Positions 1 to 8,556 are shown, numbered from the stretch's first letter. The stretch: DNA of 12,837 nt from CAUZEO01 sp963578625 (GCA_963578625.1 CAUZEO010000136.1:1-12837), one strand, 5' to 3'. The notes: generated by a model from the letters alone, not told the origin. Numbers and translations: made by a program.

Positions 1-2094
1 GAGGTCCGCAAAATCAAGGTCGCGTTTCCGTTGCTCAGCGGCATCGGCTGGACGCCGGACTTTGCCGACGATCGCTACCTGTTCCCCTACTCGGTCGGCG
101 TGCTTGGCGATCGACCCGCGAAGTTCGCCTCGCCCTACGGCGGAGGAACCGGAGCGGGCGGGAGTTACATCCAGCAGATGATCAGCTTCTCGCCGACGGC
201 CGGCGGAGCCCTCTACCTGCGGGCCAACGACCCGAGCGGAGGCTACAAGATTCAGCACCTGACCCGCACCGATCCGAGCGGACGCGAACCCGCCTACTCC
301 TTTCAAGGCATTATCTACAACCTCCGATACAATCAGGCGCCACTCGGCATGGTGTTCCTGGAGCCCTTGCCAAAGACACCCGGCACAAGCCTTGCTTTCA
401 GCTACGTCCAACGAGACCTTGAGCCCAACGAACGGTGGATCCTGCCCACGTCGGTGATCGGACTGTGCAACGGGGACTGGCACCAGGCCATGAACGCCTA
501 CCGGAGATGGTACGAGAGCTGGTCCCACAAGCGGCCTCACCCCAACAAGCTCACGTCGAAATTCAATGCGGAAGGGATCTCGCCGGTGTTCCACTACCAC
601 TCGGAAGAGGGGTACAACGCAGACATCCGCCGACCCGGGCACCTTCCCTTGGTTCACCTCGAGCCGGAGTATTGGGCCGAGAACACACCCGACATTCTCG
701 AGCATACCGCCTACTGGGAATCTGACGAGGTCACGGACGAATATCTCGAAGAGATGCGTGCGATCGCCGCACGGCACGGCAAGGAGTTCGTCCTTTGGCC
801 GGGTCGTCACTACCACCTTGAGGGAAAGCACGTGTATCGCGAAGGCCGCAAGGGCGACTATGGGCTGACCGGATACAACGAAAGCTGGGGCGGACTGCCT
901 GCGTTCAGAAAGCACCTGAATGAGGTAAAGTCGAAGGACATTCTGGCCCAGCTCTACATCAACGAGGGCGAGGCCGGCCTGAACAGCATCATCGGCCGAA
1001 AACACGGTCCCGAATGGTGCGTCATGCCGTCACCGGAGGATTACTACTGGCCCTACTGGATGTGGGAAATGTGCATCGAGAATCCCGAGTGGCGGCGATA
1101 CCTCGCCGACACGTGCCAGCGGCTTATCGCCGAGACCGGCGCCGACGGCATCCGCATCGACGAATTCGGCGGCGCATCCAAGATCTGCCATAGCCCGCAT
1201 CACCCGCACCCGTTCTCCCGGCCGGGCCACTATTCCGTCTTCCAGGCCCAGGCGGAAGCCTCGCGTGAAATCCGCCAGGCCATGGACCAGGTCGATCCCT
1301 CGGCGATTCTCATGACCGAGAGCCCGGGCATCGACGTCATGTGGCAGTACATGGACGGCGCCCTCAGCTACGATCTCTCGACGTCGCCTCCAACGGCCGG
1401 CCGGGCCGGGAACTGGGAAGGGTTTGTGGGCATCAATTTCTACCGCTACTACTTTCCCCGGTACAAGTTCTTCGACTACGCGTACGCCAACAAAAAACTC
1501 GAGTGGCGGCTGTTCAACGGCACCGGCGCGTACAACCGCGAATGGTTCTACTCCAATCACGAGCTGCAGATCATGAAGGAGAACAGCGACGCCTTCGGCA
1601 GCCTCGATCCCCAGCCGCTGATCCCTACCCTGCAGCGCATGGTCTACGTCAACAAGTTTCCCGGCCCGGACAAGACAATTTACACGGTCTACAATGCCCG
1701 GCATGACCCGGTTGAAGGCGACCTGTTCGACATCGAGCACGAGGAAGGCTACCACTTCGTCGATCTGTTGAGCGGTCGGAACGTCGACGCGACCGAGCGG
1801 AACGGGCGGACTGCCATTTCCCTGGACATGCAGCCGCGAGCGGTGGCCTGCATTGCGAAACTGCCGAAGCTGATCGAGTTTATCCCGGACGAAAGCCGCC
1901 TGATTATCAACCTGGCCCGTCCGCTGCACGATGGTAGCGGCATGATCCTCGTGCAGGGCGACAAGCCGTACTGGAAATTCAAAGTCGAGGGCGACCGCTA
2001 CGCCGCGACCTGGCCGACGTACAAAAGGAAGCCATTGTTCGTGAAGATCTACGAAGCGGAGCGGTTGGTCGACGCGGTGCAGACGGTGCGATAA
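1..2094 (+). CDS. Glycoside-hydrolase-like TIM-barrel protein (DUF6259 type), 5' end outside the window
   Basis: The frame is open from base 1, so the gene starts upstream and 697 C-terminal residues are visible. A TTG at 31 would be an in-frame start but has no ribosome binding site, and the protein reads smoothly through it. Numbering from the window edge, an N-terminal beta-rich part (about 1-150) precedes a TIM-barrel-like region (about 180-520). Its strand motifs include GADGIRIDEFGG (acidic residues D387 and E388) and ILMTESPG (E440). These are the best candidates for the catalytic acids, as in other retaining barrel hydrolases. The barrel is very rich in Trp and Tyr, typical of carbohydrate binding. 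A C-terminal beta-sandwich follows (about 560-697). The general look is that of the DUF6259 family found in Planctomycetes, Verrucomicrobia and Lentisphaerae, assigned from memory. Substrate is unknown. Export cannot be judged because the N-terminus is missing. Confidence 0.75.
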   Translation, partial: EVRKIKVAFPLLSGIGWTPDFADDRYLFPYSVGVLGDRPAKFASPYGGGTGAGGSYIQQMISFSPTAGGALYLRANDPSGGYKIQHLTRTDPSGREPAYSFQGIIYNLRYNQAPLGMVFLEPLPKTPGTSLAFSYVQRDLEPNERWILPTSVIGLCNGDWHQAMNAYRRWYESWSHKRPHPNKLTSKFNAEGISPVFHYHSEEGYNADIRRPGHLPLVHLEPEYWAENTPDILEHTAYWESDEVTDEYLEEMRAIAARHGKEFVLWPGRHYHLEGKHVYREGRKGDYGLTGYNESWGGLPAFRKHLNEVKSKDILAQLYINEGEAGLNSIIGRKHGPEWCVMPSPEDYYWPYWMWEMCIENPEWRRYLADTCQRLIAETGADGIRIDEFGGASKICHSPHHPHPFSRPGHYSVFQAQAEASREIRQAMDQVDPSAILMTESPGIDVMWQYMDGALSYDLSTSPPTAGRAGNWEGFVGINFYRYYFPRYKFFDYAYANKKLEWRLFNGTGAYNREWFYSNHELQIMKENSDAFGSLDPQPLIPTLQRMVYVNKFPGPDKTIYTVYNARHDPVEGDLFDIEHEEGYHFVDLLSGRNVDATERNGRTAISLDMQPRAVACIAKLPKLIEFIPDESRLIINLARPLHDGSGMILVQGDKPYWKFKVEGDRYAATWPTYKRKPLFVKIYEAERLVDAVQTVR

Positions 2095-2545
2095 GCGTCG
2101 CGCGCTTCAGGAAAAAGATCGGAAGGAGACAACTCGGGTGTTCCTCACGGTCTTTTCAGCGGAGATCCCTGCGTGAGTGCCTGGCTGGGTCCGTCTCCTG
2201 ACTTAAGGCACATCACTTCGACCTGCCTTCTCATCCTGTATCGTACGTCGGCACGCAGGACAATGGTTTCGATGGGCCAAAGCTCCCTAATTACAGTGGC
2301 GGGAACCGTGTCCTGATTTTCACGGACTTCCTGTTGCATTCCGATCAGGAATGCACCCAGTAGCAATCGTTCTGGTTGCGCCCTTGCCGAGAGACAAGAC
2401 GGCAGTCAAGCTGGGAAAATCCGGTTTGTGCGGGAGCGTGCCCATGCCGGCCGAAAAGCGATTTCTTACTGGTTAGTACCTTTTCCCCGATGCCTGGTAC
2501 AATCGTTTCTTTGATTGGGAAGCGGATAACGGGTATTAAGTCGGA
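2095..2545. other. Gene-free stretch upstream of the large ThuA/PHP-like gene
   Basis: This stretch of about 450 bases holds no ORF with recognisable content. A 73-codon frame on the - strand (2145-2366) has no ribosome binding site or family resemblance. An imperfect hairpin, CCGTG (2306-2310) and CACGG (2321-2325) around a 10-base loop, is visible, but it has no T-run and is not a convincing terminator. The last 50 bases hold promoter-like elements described separately. No terminator for the upstream hydrolase-like gene is evident, so read-through is possible, although the gap makes separate transcription likelier. Confidence 0.5.
2498..2539 (+). promoter_or_regulatory. Candidate promoters for the ThuA/PHP-like gene
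   Basis: Two overlapping possibilities exist. The first is an extended -10, TGGTACAAT, with TACAAT at 2498-2503; it has no clear -35 and would give a leader of roughly 35 nt. The second is TTGATT (2511-2516), a 17-base spacer and TATTAA (2534-2539). This would start transcription at or next to the ATG at 2546 and make the message essentially leaderless. There is no good Shine-Dalgarno before 2546, which is compatible with the second reading. Both are matched to sigma70-type consensus by eye only. Confidence 0.3.
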
Positions 2546-5500
2546 ATGAAATTCAGCGCGCGGCTCCTCGTTGCTTTCTTTGCGCTCGTCGTGGGCCTGT
2601 CGTTTCCGCACAGGGCCTACACCGATGCCGGCGATCGGCCGGCGGTACTGATATGCGCGGCGCGTGGCGCGTGGGCAGGGCATGTCGATCTCGATTGGTT
2701 AAAGGACGTGCGGGCCGCGGGTTTCGAACCCGATTACCTGGATGAGTTTGGTGACTTCACCTGGGAGCGCGTTCAAAAGTACCACTGCCTGGTCCTGTAC
2801 GGCTGCCCGGCGGAGGGACCGAAGAAGGCGTTCCCCTTCCCCGAACAGGGCCCGCGGCTGAAAGCGTACCAAGAGACGATCGAACGCTTCCTTGAGGCAG
2901 GCGGCGGGGTGTTCATGATGGTCGAGACGGCCAATGCCGACCAACATGTCCGGCCGCTGATCGAACCCTGGGGCGCACGGCTTCCGTTTGAGACCTACGA
3001 GGAAAGCGACGCGTCGAAAATTGCCGATCTCCCTCGTATGCGGGGGCAAGCGAGACTGGTGCGTGTAGACGGGATGTTGCCTTCACCGATCACCAAGGGG
3101 GTTGAGAATCTCTGGCTACCCTACGGCGACCGCTACAACACGTCATGGACGGCGCCCATTTCGGTGTCCAAAGATTGGCAGGTGGCGGTGCGCGGTTCCA
3201 AAACTTCGCGTTCCAAGCCGGTCGATCCAACAAAAACGGGATACGGAAAACCGGCCCCACCCCAGGCGCTGGTCCGTCCCGGCGGCGTGAACGAACCCGA
3301 CCTCATCGCCCATCGCGAATACAAGAACGGCCGAATCGTCCTGCTTTGCCAAGGACCGGTATTCTCGATCGGCCAGGGGACGCAGTGGCTGTACAATCGC
3401 CACTCGCTGTCGAAGGGGTTGGACGACATCCCCTCCGATTTCGAACGGCTGATCCTCAACGCCTTTCGCTGGCTGTCCCAACCGAGCCTGCGGTCAGGGC
3501 GGGTGCGCGGGTACGAGACGGCGGACCAACGCCTGCTGCCTCCGAACCTCCAGCCCGGCGTGAAGGAGGAGTTCGAGAAGAAATTCTGGTCCGAAGAGGA
3601 ACTCGGCCTGCATCGCCCGTTCAGCGGTGGCCGCCTGTATCGCGGTCTCATCGGCGCGCGGTCAGCATTCAGTATCGGCCGCGGAACGGTGGGGGAGTAC
3701 GCTGCCGCCGCCAGGGAGGCAGGCTTGGATTTTGTCGCGTTCCTGGAAGACTTCACGGAATTGACCCCGGAGGAGTTGAAGCAGTTGAACGAAACTTGCC
3801 GGGCCCACTCCGGCGACGACCTCCTGCTGGTACCTGGCTACACCATCGACAGCAACATTGGAAACCACATGTTTCTTACCGGCTACGACCTGCCCTGGCC
3901 GCGGGATGACTGCCTCACCGGCCCCCGGAAGCAGAAGATGATGATCCAGTTCCAGGACGGGCAAGGGCAGTTCGTGAGGGGGCCGAATACTTATCTGCAG
4001 TGGGTGCTGGAAGAGGTCGAACGATACAAAGGGCACATGGTGGGGTACTACCTTTTCGACGATCCCCGCTCGATGCAGGTCACCGATCTGAAGCTCAGTT
4101 CCGCCGTCGGACTGAAGACCTATCGGGACGGGGAACTGGTGGATGATCGCACTGCCGACTATCCATTGTCCACGGCAGGAACGCTGCCCTCGTTTCCGGT
4201 GGCAGTGAACCTGGTCACCTCGCCGGCCGAATTGACGGCGGAAGCAGAGTCGGGTCACGCCTTGACCTACGCGCAGGCATCCTCCCTGGAAAAACTTCCC
4301 CTGGAAGCTCTTCGATGGAACAGCCAGTACGACGGCATGAATGTCTTTCTGTCGGACGGCCCGCTCATCCAGGCATGGCCGGAGTGTTACCGGGGCTATA
4401 GCTATGGGGCCGAACCGTTCGTGGTCGATTTTGAGTTGATGCCCTCCGAACTCCATGTGACCTCGGACGCAGGGTTGAAAGAAATCGAGGTCTTGAACGG
4501 TGAACACCAAGTGCGCCGTTTCCTGCCCGGCGGAGCCAAGTCGTTTCGGGAGATGCTATACCTCCCGGCCCATGTGCAACAGAACCTGGTGGTCGTCGCC
4601 CGCGATGTGCGGGGTGGAGAAGCCGTCAGCTTCGCGCGCCGCTGCTGGAAGCCCGGATCCATGAGTATCGCCTTCTGCGGTGATCATGTGAACGACTGCG
4701 GACGTCAATACCTCGCCCGGGGGATGGGCATCTTTCAATTACACCGGTACCCGCTGTTCCCGGCCGGGTACACCTGGGACGGCGGACCCAAGGGAGTGAA
4801 GCCGGTGATGGTGCTCGGCGAGTGTTCCCCTTTCGTCGTAAGCGACCTGGGCGAGGAAGGCGGAAAGGCCTTCAACAACATTCCCGTCCTCGAATTCGAC
4901 GACGACCAGGCTATCGTCGTTCGGTCGTTACAACGCGAAGTGTACGACCCCGCCATCCCGCACATCAACGCCTGGTACACCTCCGGCCCCAAGGGTCCGT
5001 CGAAACTGATCGAGTCGGTCCGGCGCTTTACGGAATTCAATCGGCCGCTGGTGGGCCCGAACCTGACGGGATGGGCCGCGCAATCCGTGCGTTCGGGCGC
5101 GGTGCTGGCAAACTTCTCGAATACGATTCGGTTCAAGCAGGACCAGATCCTCGAGACGCTTCAGTTGGCCCGATCGCACTGGATGGAGAACGTCCCGGTG
5201 ATCCTTTCCGTGCAGGATGCCGGTGCCCATCGATCCTACTACCTCGGGGACGGCGGCCGCGGATTCGATGTGCCTGTCCCGAGCGGGAAATGGTTCGGGT
5301 TCTATGCCAAGGAGCCGTACAACCAGGTCTTGTTTATCAATCGCGGCGATCCCCTGATGCTACGCATCCGCGGTAGCGGGAAAGAGTCTTTTTTCGTCTC
5401 CCTGCACCTGGATGTCGAAGGCCGGAGCGTGAAGGCCGGCCAGGAGCTTCGCTGTGAAGTGTTCTCGGTCAACGAATCGCTGGATGTGCCGGACACCGGC

Positions 5501-6070
5501 CCGAAGCGGTTCCGGCGCGTGCTTGACTATCTCAAGGAACCGGAAGGCATAAAGATCATCCGCGGGCAACGCGTCCAGACCCCGGGGTTCTTCGAAGTGG
5601 ACGCAGGCTCAGGCCATGAACCCGTAGAACTGCGCATTCCTCGGCCGGCTGAACGCATAGGCCTCACCGTTCCGGTGCGGATCACCGGGCTGAACCCGAA
5701 ATGGAGCGCCGGGCTCTTCCAGATTGAGGGGCACACCACCGGGTTTTACACCGACGGGAAAGAAGTCTACACGACCCTGGGTTTCGACTTCGACGGCAGG
5801 GTGTACGCGGCGTTGTATCCCGATCATTCCCACGCAACCCAGGTCGTCGTGGGCCACCCCATCGTCTGCGATCATCCCGAATTGATCCTTGAAGTCATGC
5901 CGCGAACCGATGAAAGCAATCGCTACCAATGGCATATCGCCGTAAACAATCCCACCGATGAATCCGTTACCACGGTCTTTCGTCAATCGATGGAGCTTCC
6001 GGGGCTGTCGTTTATCGAGCAAGAGCACAGGGTCCCCGCTGGGGGATACGTCGTTTTGAGTGCGATGTGA
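2546..6070 (+). CDS. Large exported protein: ThuA/GATase-like domain plus degenerate PHP-like domain and C-terminal beta-rich region
   Basis: 1174 residues. The ATG at 2546 is the first possible start, because an in-frame TAA lies at 2537-2539. A clear signal peptide is present: basic MKFSAR, a hydrophobic stretch to about residue 19, and likely cleavage near residues 24-27, so the protein is predicted to leave the cytoplasm. Residues about 33-320 resemble a ThuA/class-I glutamine-amidotransferase-like fold. The segment begins AVLICAARG and closes with GRIVLLCQGPVFSIG followed by ILNAFRWLSQPSL. Residues about 364-620 align by eye with a PHP (polymerase and histidinol phosphatase) fold, ending near NVFLSDGPLI. 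However, the HxH, TDH and GxE metal motifs are replaced by G370-A371-R372, L400-E401-D402 and G431-Y432-T433; H441 in GNHMF remains. The last 450 or so residues are beta-rich and unassigned. The neighbouring hydrolase-like gene suggests a role in carbohydrate processing or sensing. This is inference; no reaction can be assigned. Confidence 0.75.
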   Translation: MKFSARLLVAFFALVVGLSFPHRAYTDAGDRPAVLICAARGAWAGHVDLDWLKDVRAAGFEPDYLDEFGDFTWERVQKYHCLVLYGCPAEGPKKAFPFPEQGPRLKAYQETIERFLEAGGGVFMMVETANADQHVRPLIEPWGARLPFETYEESDASKIADLPRMRGQARLVRVDGMLPSPITKGVENLWLPYGDRYNTSWTAPISVSKDWQVAVRGSKTSRSKPVDPTKTGYGKPAPPQALVRPGGVNEPDLIAHREYKNGRIVLLCQGPVFSIGQGTQWLYNRHSLSKGLDDIPSDFERLILNAFRWLSQPSLRSGRVRGYETADQRLLPPNLQPGVKEEFEKKFWSEEELGLHRPFSGGRLYRGLIGARSAFSIGRGTVGEYAAAAREAGLDFVAFLEDFTELTPEELKQLNETCRAHSGDDLLLVPGYTIDSNIGNHMFLTGYDLPWPRDDCLTGPRKQKMMIQFQDGQGQFVRGPNTYLQWVLEEVERYKGHMVGYYLFDDPRSMQVTDLKLSSAVGLKTYRDGELVDDRTADYPLSTAGTLPSFPVAVNLVTSPAELTAEAESGHALTYAQASSLEKLPLEALRWNSQYDGMNVFLSDGPLIQAWPECYRGYSYGAEPFVVDFELMPSELHVTSDAGLKEIEVLNGEHQVRRFLPGGAKSFREMLYLPAHVQQNLVVVARDVRGGEAVSFARRCWKPGSMSIAFCGDHVNDCGRQYLARGMGIFQLHRYPLFPAGYTWDGGPKGVKPVMVLGECSPFVVSDLGEEGGKAFNNIPVLEFDDDQAIVVRSLQREVYDPAIPHINAWYTSGPKGPSKLIESVRRFTEFNRPLVGPNLTGWAAQSVRSGAVLANFSNTIRFKQDQILETLQLARSHWMENVPVILSVQDAGAHRSYYLGDGGRGFDVPVPSGKWFGFYAKEPYNQVLFINRGDPLMLRIRGSGKESFFVSLHLDVEGRSVKAGQELRCEVFSVNESLDVPDTGPKRFRRVLDYLKEPEGIKIIRGQRVQTPGFFEVDAGSGHEPVELRIPRPAERIGLTVPVRITGLNPKWSAGLFQIEGHTTGFYTDGKEVYTTLGFDFDGRVYAALYPDHSHATQVVVGHPIVCDHPELILEVMPRTDESNRYQWHIAVNNPTDESVTTVFRQSMELPGLSFIEQEHRVPAGGYVVLSAM

Positions 6071-6092
6071 CGTTTAAAACTTTGCACCTGGA

Positions 6093-6245
6093 ATGAGCGA
6101 GTCAAGTAACCCAAACCTTCTCGGATTGTTCTGCAAGCGTACGTCGGAGGACATGTACCGCTCGCGCGAGGTACGCAAGACCGATCTGGTCTTCGACGAA
6201 ATAGACGATGGCTCAGAGCTGATTACTGTTCGGCCTGAACCCTGA
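6093..6245 (+). CDS. Possible 50-residue hypothetical protein
   Basis: An ATG-to-TGA frame of 50 codons begins 22 bases after the large gene ends. The protein starts MSESSNPNLLGLFCKRTSED and ends ITVRPEP. It is hydrophilic and acidic towards its C-terminus, with no signal peptide, membrane segment or recognised motif. The second half has GC-rich third codon positions like the neighbours, which hints at coding or at a remnant of a former gene. Only GGA lies directly before the ATG, with no spaced Shine-Dalgarno. It could be a small co-transcribed gene, a decayed 3' fragment, or chance. I do not recognise it. Confidence 0.3.
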   Translation: MSESSNPNLLGLFCKRTSEDMYRSREVRKTDLVFDEIDDGSELITVRPEP

Positions 6246-6352
6246 ACATGCGAACCCATTTTCCGGGGCTCAGCCACGATTTGGGATGAGATTGGGGACC
6301 CTGAATCCTGGGTGCACCCCGTTCTCACCTCCGCCCCGGCGGGGAGGAAGAA
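6246..6352. other. Short spacer 3' of the tRNA gene
   Basis: No gene is seen in this 107-base stretch. On the tRNA strand it contains a GC-rich imperfect hairpin (6329-6348, CCTCC pairing with GGAGG plus two further pairs around a bulge). This could help end tRNA transcription, but there is no following T-run, so it is not called as an intrinsic terminator. Confidence 0.3.
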
Positions 6353-6428
6353 TGGAGCGAGTGAAGGGACTCGAACCCTCGACAGCCACCTTGGCAAGGT
6401 GGTGCTCTACCAGCTGAGCTACACTCGC
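6353..6428 (-). tRNA. tRNA-Gly, anticodon GCC, CCA encoded
   Basis: Read on the - strand, a complete 76-base cloverleaf is present. The acceptor stem is GCGAGTG pairing with CACTCGC. The D arm carries TAGCTCAGCTGGTAGAGC. The anticodon stem-loop is ACCTT-GCC-AAGGT context, giving anticodon GCC and glycine identity. The T arm is GAGGG-TTCGAGT-CCCTT, with one G-T wobble pair. The discriminator base is T and the terminal CCA is in the DNA (complement of 6353-6355). It closely resembles canonical bacterial tRNA-Gly(GCC) and reads glycine GGC and GGU codons. It is divergent from the helicase gene and stands alone. No integrase or duplicated 3' end is nearby, so there is no sign that it is in use as an attachment site. 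Confidence 0.97.
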
Positions 6429-6447
6429 CCAATTTAGGGAAGCAGGC

Positions 6448-6477
6448 ATACTAGCCCGATTCCGGTATTGAATACAA
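6448..6477 (-). promoter_or_regulatory. Candidate promoter of the tRNA-Gly gene
   Basis: On the - strand, TTGTAT (complement of 6472-6477), an 18-base spacer and TAGTAT (complement of 6448-6453) form a plausible sigma70-like pair. It sits about 20 bases upstream of the mature tRNA 5' end. Each hexamer is only a partial consensus match (3/6 and 4/6), but the position fits a short-leader tRNA transcript. Confidence 0.4.
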
Positions 6478-6549
6478 CCCTTTTGGCCTTGCACAACCAA
6501 GAAAAGGCTGACATCCGGCCGCATCCCGGTATGGTTGGGGCCATCTCCG

Positions 6550-8556
6550 ATGATCTCAAATCGCACAGATCCAGCGGCTGATCTGTCATCCGATGTGCTT
6601 GACGCCACCCGGGCTTTTTTCTTGCCCGGCGGAGGCCTGGCTAAAGGATGCGAAGGCCAGTCTTTTCCCTATGAGCACCGACCGCAGCAGTTGGAAATGG
6701 CGGAGGCCATCGCCGAGGCAGTCTCTTCCCGCGAACACCTGGTGGTTGAGGCCGGGACCGGGGTCGGAAAAAGCTTCGCCTACCTGGTCCCGATGATCCA
6801 CCAGGCGCTGGCTCGAAAGACAAAGGTGGTGATCGCGACCCACACCATCAGCCTGCAGGAGCAACTCTTCTACAAGGATATTCCGTTCCTGCAGGAGCAT
6901 ACCGGAGTACCCTTCCGGGCGGCGCTGGTGAAGGGGCGTTCGAACTATCTATGCCTGCGCCGCCTCGATCGGGCACGCCGCATGGGCGAGGACCTTCTTC
7001 GCGCTCAACAAGGCATCGAACTCGATCTGATCCGGGAGTGGGCGGACAAGACCGCGGACGGGAGCATTCAGGAGTTGGATCCCCAGCCGGCGGCCGAGGT
7101 GTGGGGCTCTGTCTGCGCGGAGCAGGGCAACTGCCTTTGGCAGAAATGCCCCGAGTACAAGCCCTGTTTCTTCATGAACGCCAGGAAGCGAATGTTCGAC
7201 GCTGATGTTCTTGTGGTCAACCACCACGTCCTCTTTTCGGAGATTGCCCTGCGCATGCAGGGCGCTTCGTTTTTGCCGCCGTTCGAATTGCTGGTGGTGG
7301 ATGAAGCCCATGAGATGGAGGATGTGGCGTGTGAGCATTTCGGTCTGCGCCTCAGCCGATTTATGGTGGAGCACTGGTTGCGTCGCCTTTACGTGCCTGA
7401 CCGCGACAAGGGTCTGCTGGCGGCCCTGCGGGAAGGCGCCGCCGCGCATGCGGTCAATCGCCTGTACCGGACCACGGACCGGTTTTTCAAGCAGGTTGAG
7501 CAGTGGTGCGATTTCAACGACGGGCAATCCCAGAGAGTTGTCGAAGAGCCGATGGAGGTCAGCGCACCCCTGGCGGATGAGATCAGCAAGGTTGTCCGCC
7601 TCCTTGAGAAAGTCCGGGACGGGCAGATCGACGAGGAGATTCAAGCCGAAGTCGAATCAATGATTACCCGAGGCGCAGCCATGAAAGAGAGCCTTGGCGC
7701 TCTGATCAAGCAGTCCATGGAGGACCACGTCTATTGGGCCGAAGCAGGCGGGAGCCGGAAAAGAAACTACTCGTTGCATTCCGCTCCGATCGACGTCACG
7801 AATATGCTGCGGGAGCAGGTTTTCCAAGCATTTCCCGGGGTAGTCATGACCAGCGCCACCCTGGCGGTTCGGGATCGACTGGATTATTTTCAGCGTCGGG
7901 TAGGCGCGGAATCGGCCACCACGTTACAGGTAGGTTCGCCATTCCGTTATGAGCAGCAAATGCGGGTGTTGATTCCGGAGAAAATGCCCGAACCCAACGC
8001 GGGGCAAGCCTACACCGACGCTTGCGGGTCCGCGGTGTTGCACTTTGTGCATCAGACGCAGGGCAGGGCATTTGTGCTGTTTACCAGCAGCGCGACGATG
8101 CGATCCGTGGCCCGGGCCATCGAACCGGCCCTTACGAACGACGGTTTTCAGCTCCTGATCCAGGGGCAGGGAATGGCCCGTCATATGATGCTGGAACGGT
8201 TTCGGGCGGGTCCCATGAGCGTGTTATTCGGGCTCGACAGTTTCTGGGCCGGTGTGGACGTCCCCGGGGATGCCCTGCGGACCGTGATCATCACCCGCCT
8301 GCCATTCGCAGTTCCTGATTTGCCGCTGATTCGCGCTCGCATGGACCGAATCCGAAGCGGAGGCGGAAATCCGTTCAACGACTATTCATTGCCGGAAGCG
8401 GTGCTTCGGTTTCGACAGGGCGTGGGACGGCTTATTCGCACATCAACGGACGACGGGTTCATCGTAATTCTGGACAGCCGCATCCGGACAAAATGGTACG
8501 GGCGGATATTTTTAGACGCCCTTCCGGATTGTCCGATCGAGTCCGTGGAGCTATGA
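6550..8556 (+). CDS. dinG: DinG/XPD-family ATP-dependent DNA helicase with Fe-S cluster
   Basis: A superfamily 2 helicase of the DinG/YoaA/XPD group: ATP-driven 5'-3' unwinding of DNA in repair or in resolving R-loops and other structures, in the cytoplasm. I use the ATG at 6550 (668 residues). A GGTTGGGG stretch lies about 9 bases upstream; the alternative TTG at 6535 has no ribosome binding site and adds five residues. Visible motifs, numbered from 6550: Walker A AGTGVGKS (68-75); motif Ia ATHTISLQEQL; Fe-S cysteines C135, C195, C200 and C206, whose last three keep the C-x4-C-x5-C spacing of E. coli DinG; DEAH (251-254); TSATL (434-438); motif V FWAGVDVPG from 565; and motif VI RQGVGRLIR (622-630). 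The extra C189 is unlikely to be a ligand. The size matches helicase-only DinG, with no N-terminal exonuclease domain. It is transcribed away from the tRNA and is followed by a 209-base gap. YoaA-type paralogy cannot be excluded. Confidence 0.95.
   Translation: MISNRTDPAADLSSDVLDATRAFFLPGGGLAKGCEGQSFPYEHRPQQLEMAEAIAEAVSSREHLVVEAGTGVGKSFAYLVPMIHQALARKTKVVIATHTISLQEQLFYKDIPFLQEHTGVPFRAALVKGRSNYLCLRRLDRARRMGEDLLRAQQGIELDLIREWADKTADGSIQELDPQPAAEVWGSVCAEQGNCLWQKCPEYKPCFFMNARKRMFDADVLVVNHHVLFSEIALRMQGASFLPPFELLVVDEAHEMEDVACEHFGLRLSRFMVEHWLRRLYVPDRDKGLLAALREGAAAHAVNRLYRTTDRFFKQVEQWCDFNDGQSQRVVEEPMEVSAPLADEISKVVRLLEKVRDGQIDEEIQAEVESMITRGAAMKESLGALIKQSMEDHVYWAEAGGSRKRNYSLHSAPIDVTNMLREQVFQAFPGVVMTSATLAVRDRLDYFQRRVGAESATTLQVGSPFRYEQQMRVLIPEKMPEPNAGQAYTDACGSAVLHFVHQTQGRAFVLFTSSATMRSVARAIEPALTNDGFQLLIQGQGMARHMMLERFRAGPMSVLFGLDSFWAGVDVPGDALRTVIITRLPFAVPDLPLIRARMDRIRSGGGNPFNDYSLPEAVLRFRQGVGRLIRTSTDDGFIVILDSRIRTKWYGRIFLDALPDCPIESVEL

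Noticed and set aside
1030..1929. 299-codon ORF on the - strand
   Set aside because: It is antisense to the hydrolase-like gene, whose protein has recognisable barrel motifs. The - strand product is low-complexity (Val/Arg/Gly-rich) and is explained by GC-rich codon bias.
2306..2325. Hairpin CCGTG/CACGG as a terminator or mobile-element end
   Set aside because: Only a 5-bp stem with a 10-base loop, no T-run, and no second copy of the sequence elsewhere in the window.
2145..2366. 73-codon ORF on the - strand in the gap before 2546
   Set aside because: No ribosome binding site, no motif and no compositional support. The gap is better described as non-coding or decayed.
3662..4510. 282-codon ORF on the - strand
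   Set aside because: It lies entirely inside the ThuA/PHP-like gene in the antisense direction, with no family resemblance and a composition typical of antisense shadows.
6353..6428. tRNA-Gly as an integration site for a mobile element
   Set aside because: No integrase, no direct repeat of the tRNA 3' end and no phage-like or plasmid-like genes in the flanks visible here.
6550..8556. Helicase as part of a defence cassette
   Set aside because: Its motifs and Fe-S cysteines match ordinary DinG, and there is no nuclease, Cas or other defence partner next to it. A housekeeping repair helicase is the simpler reading.
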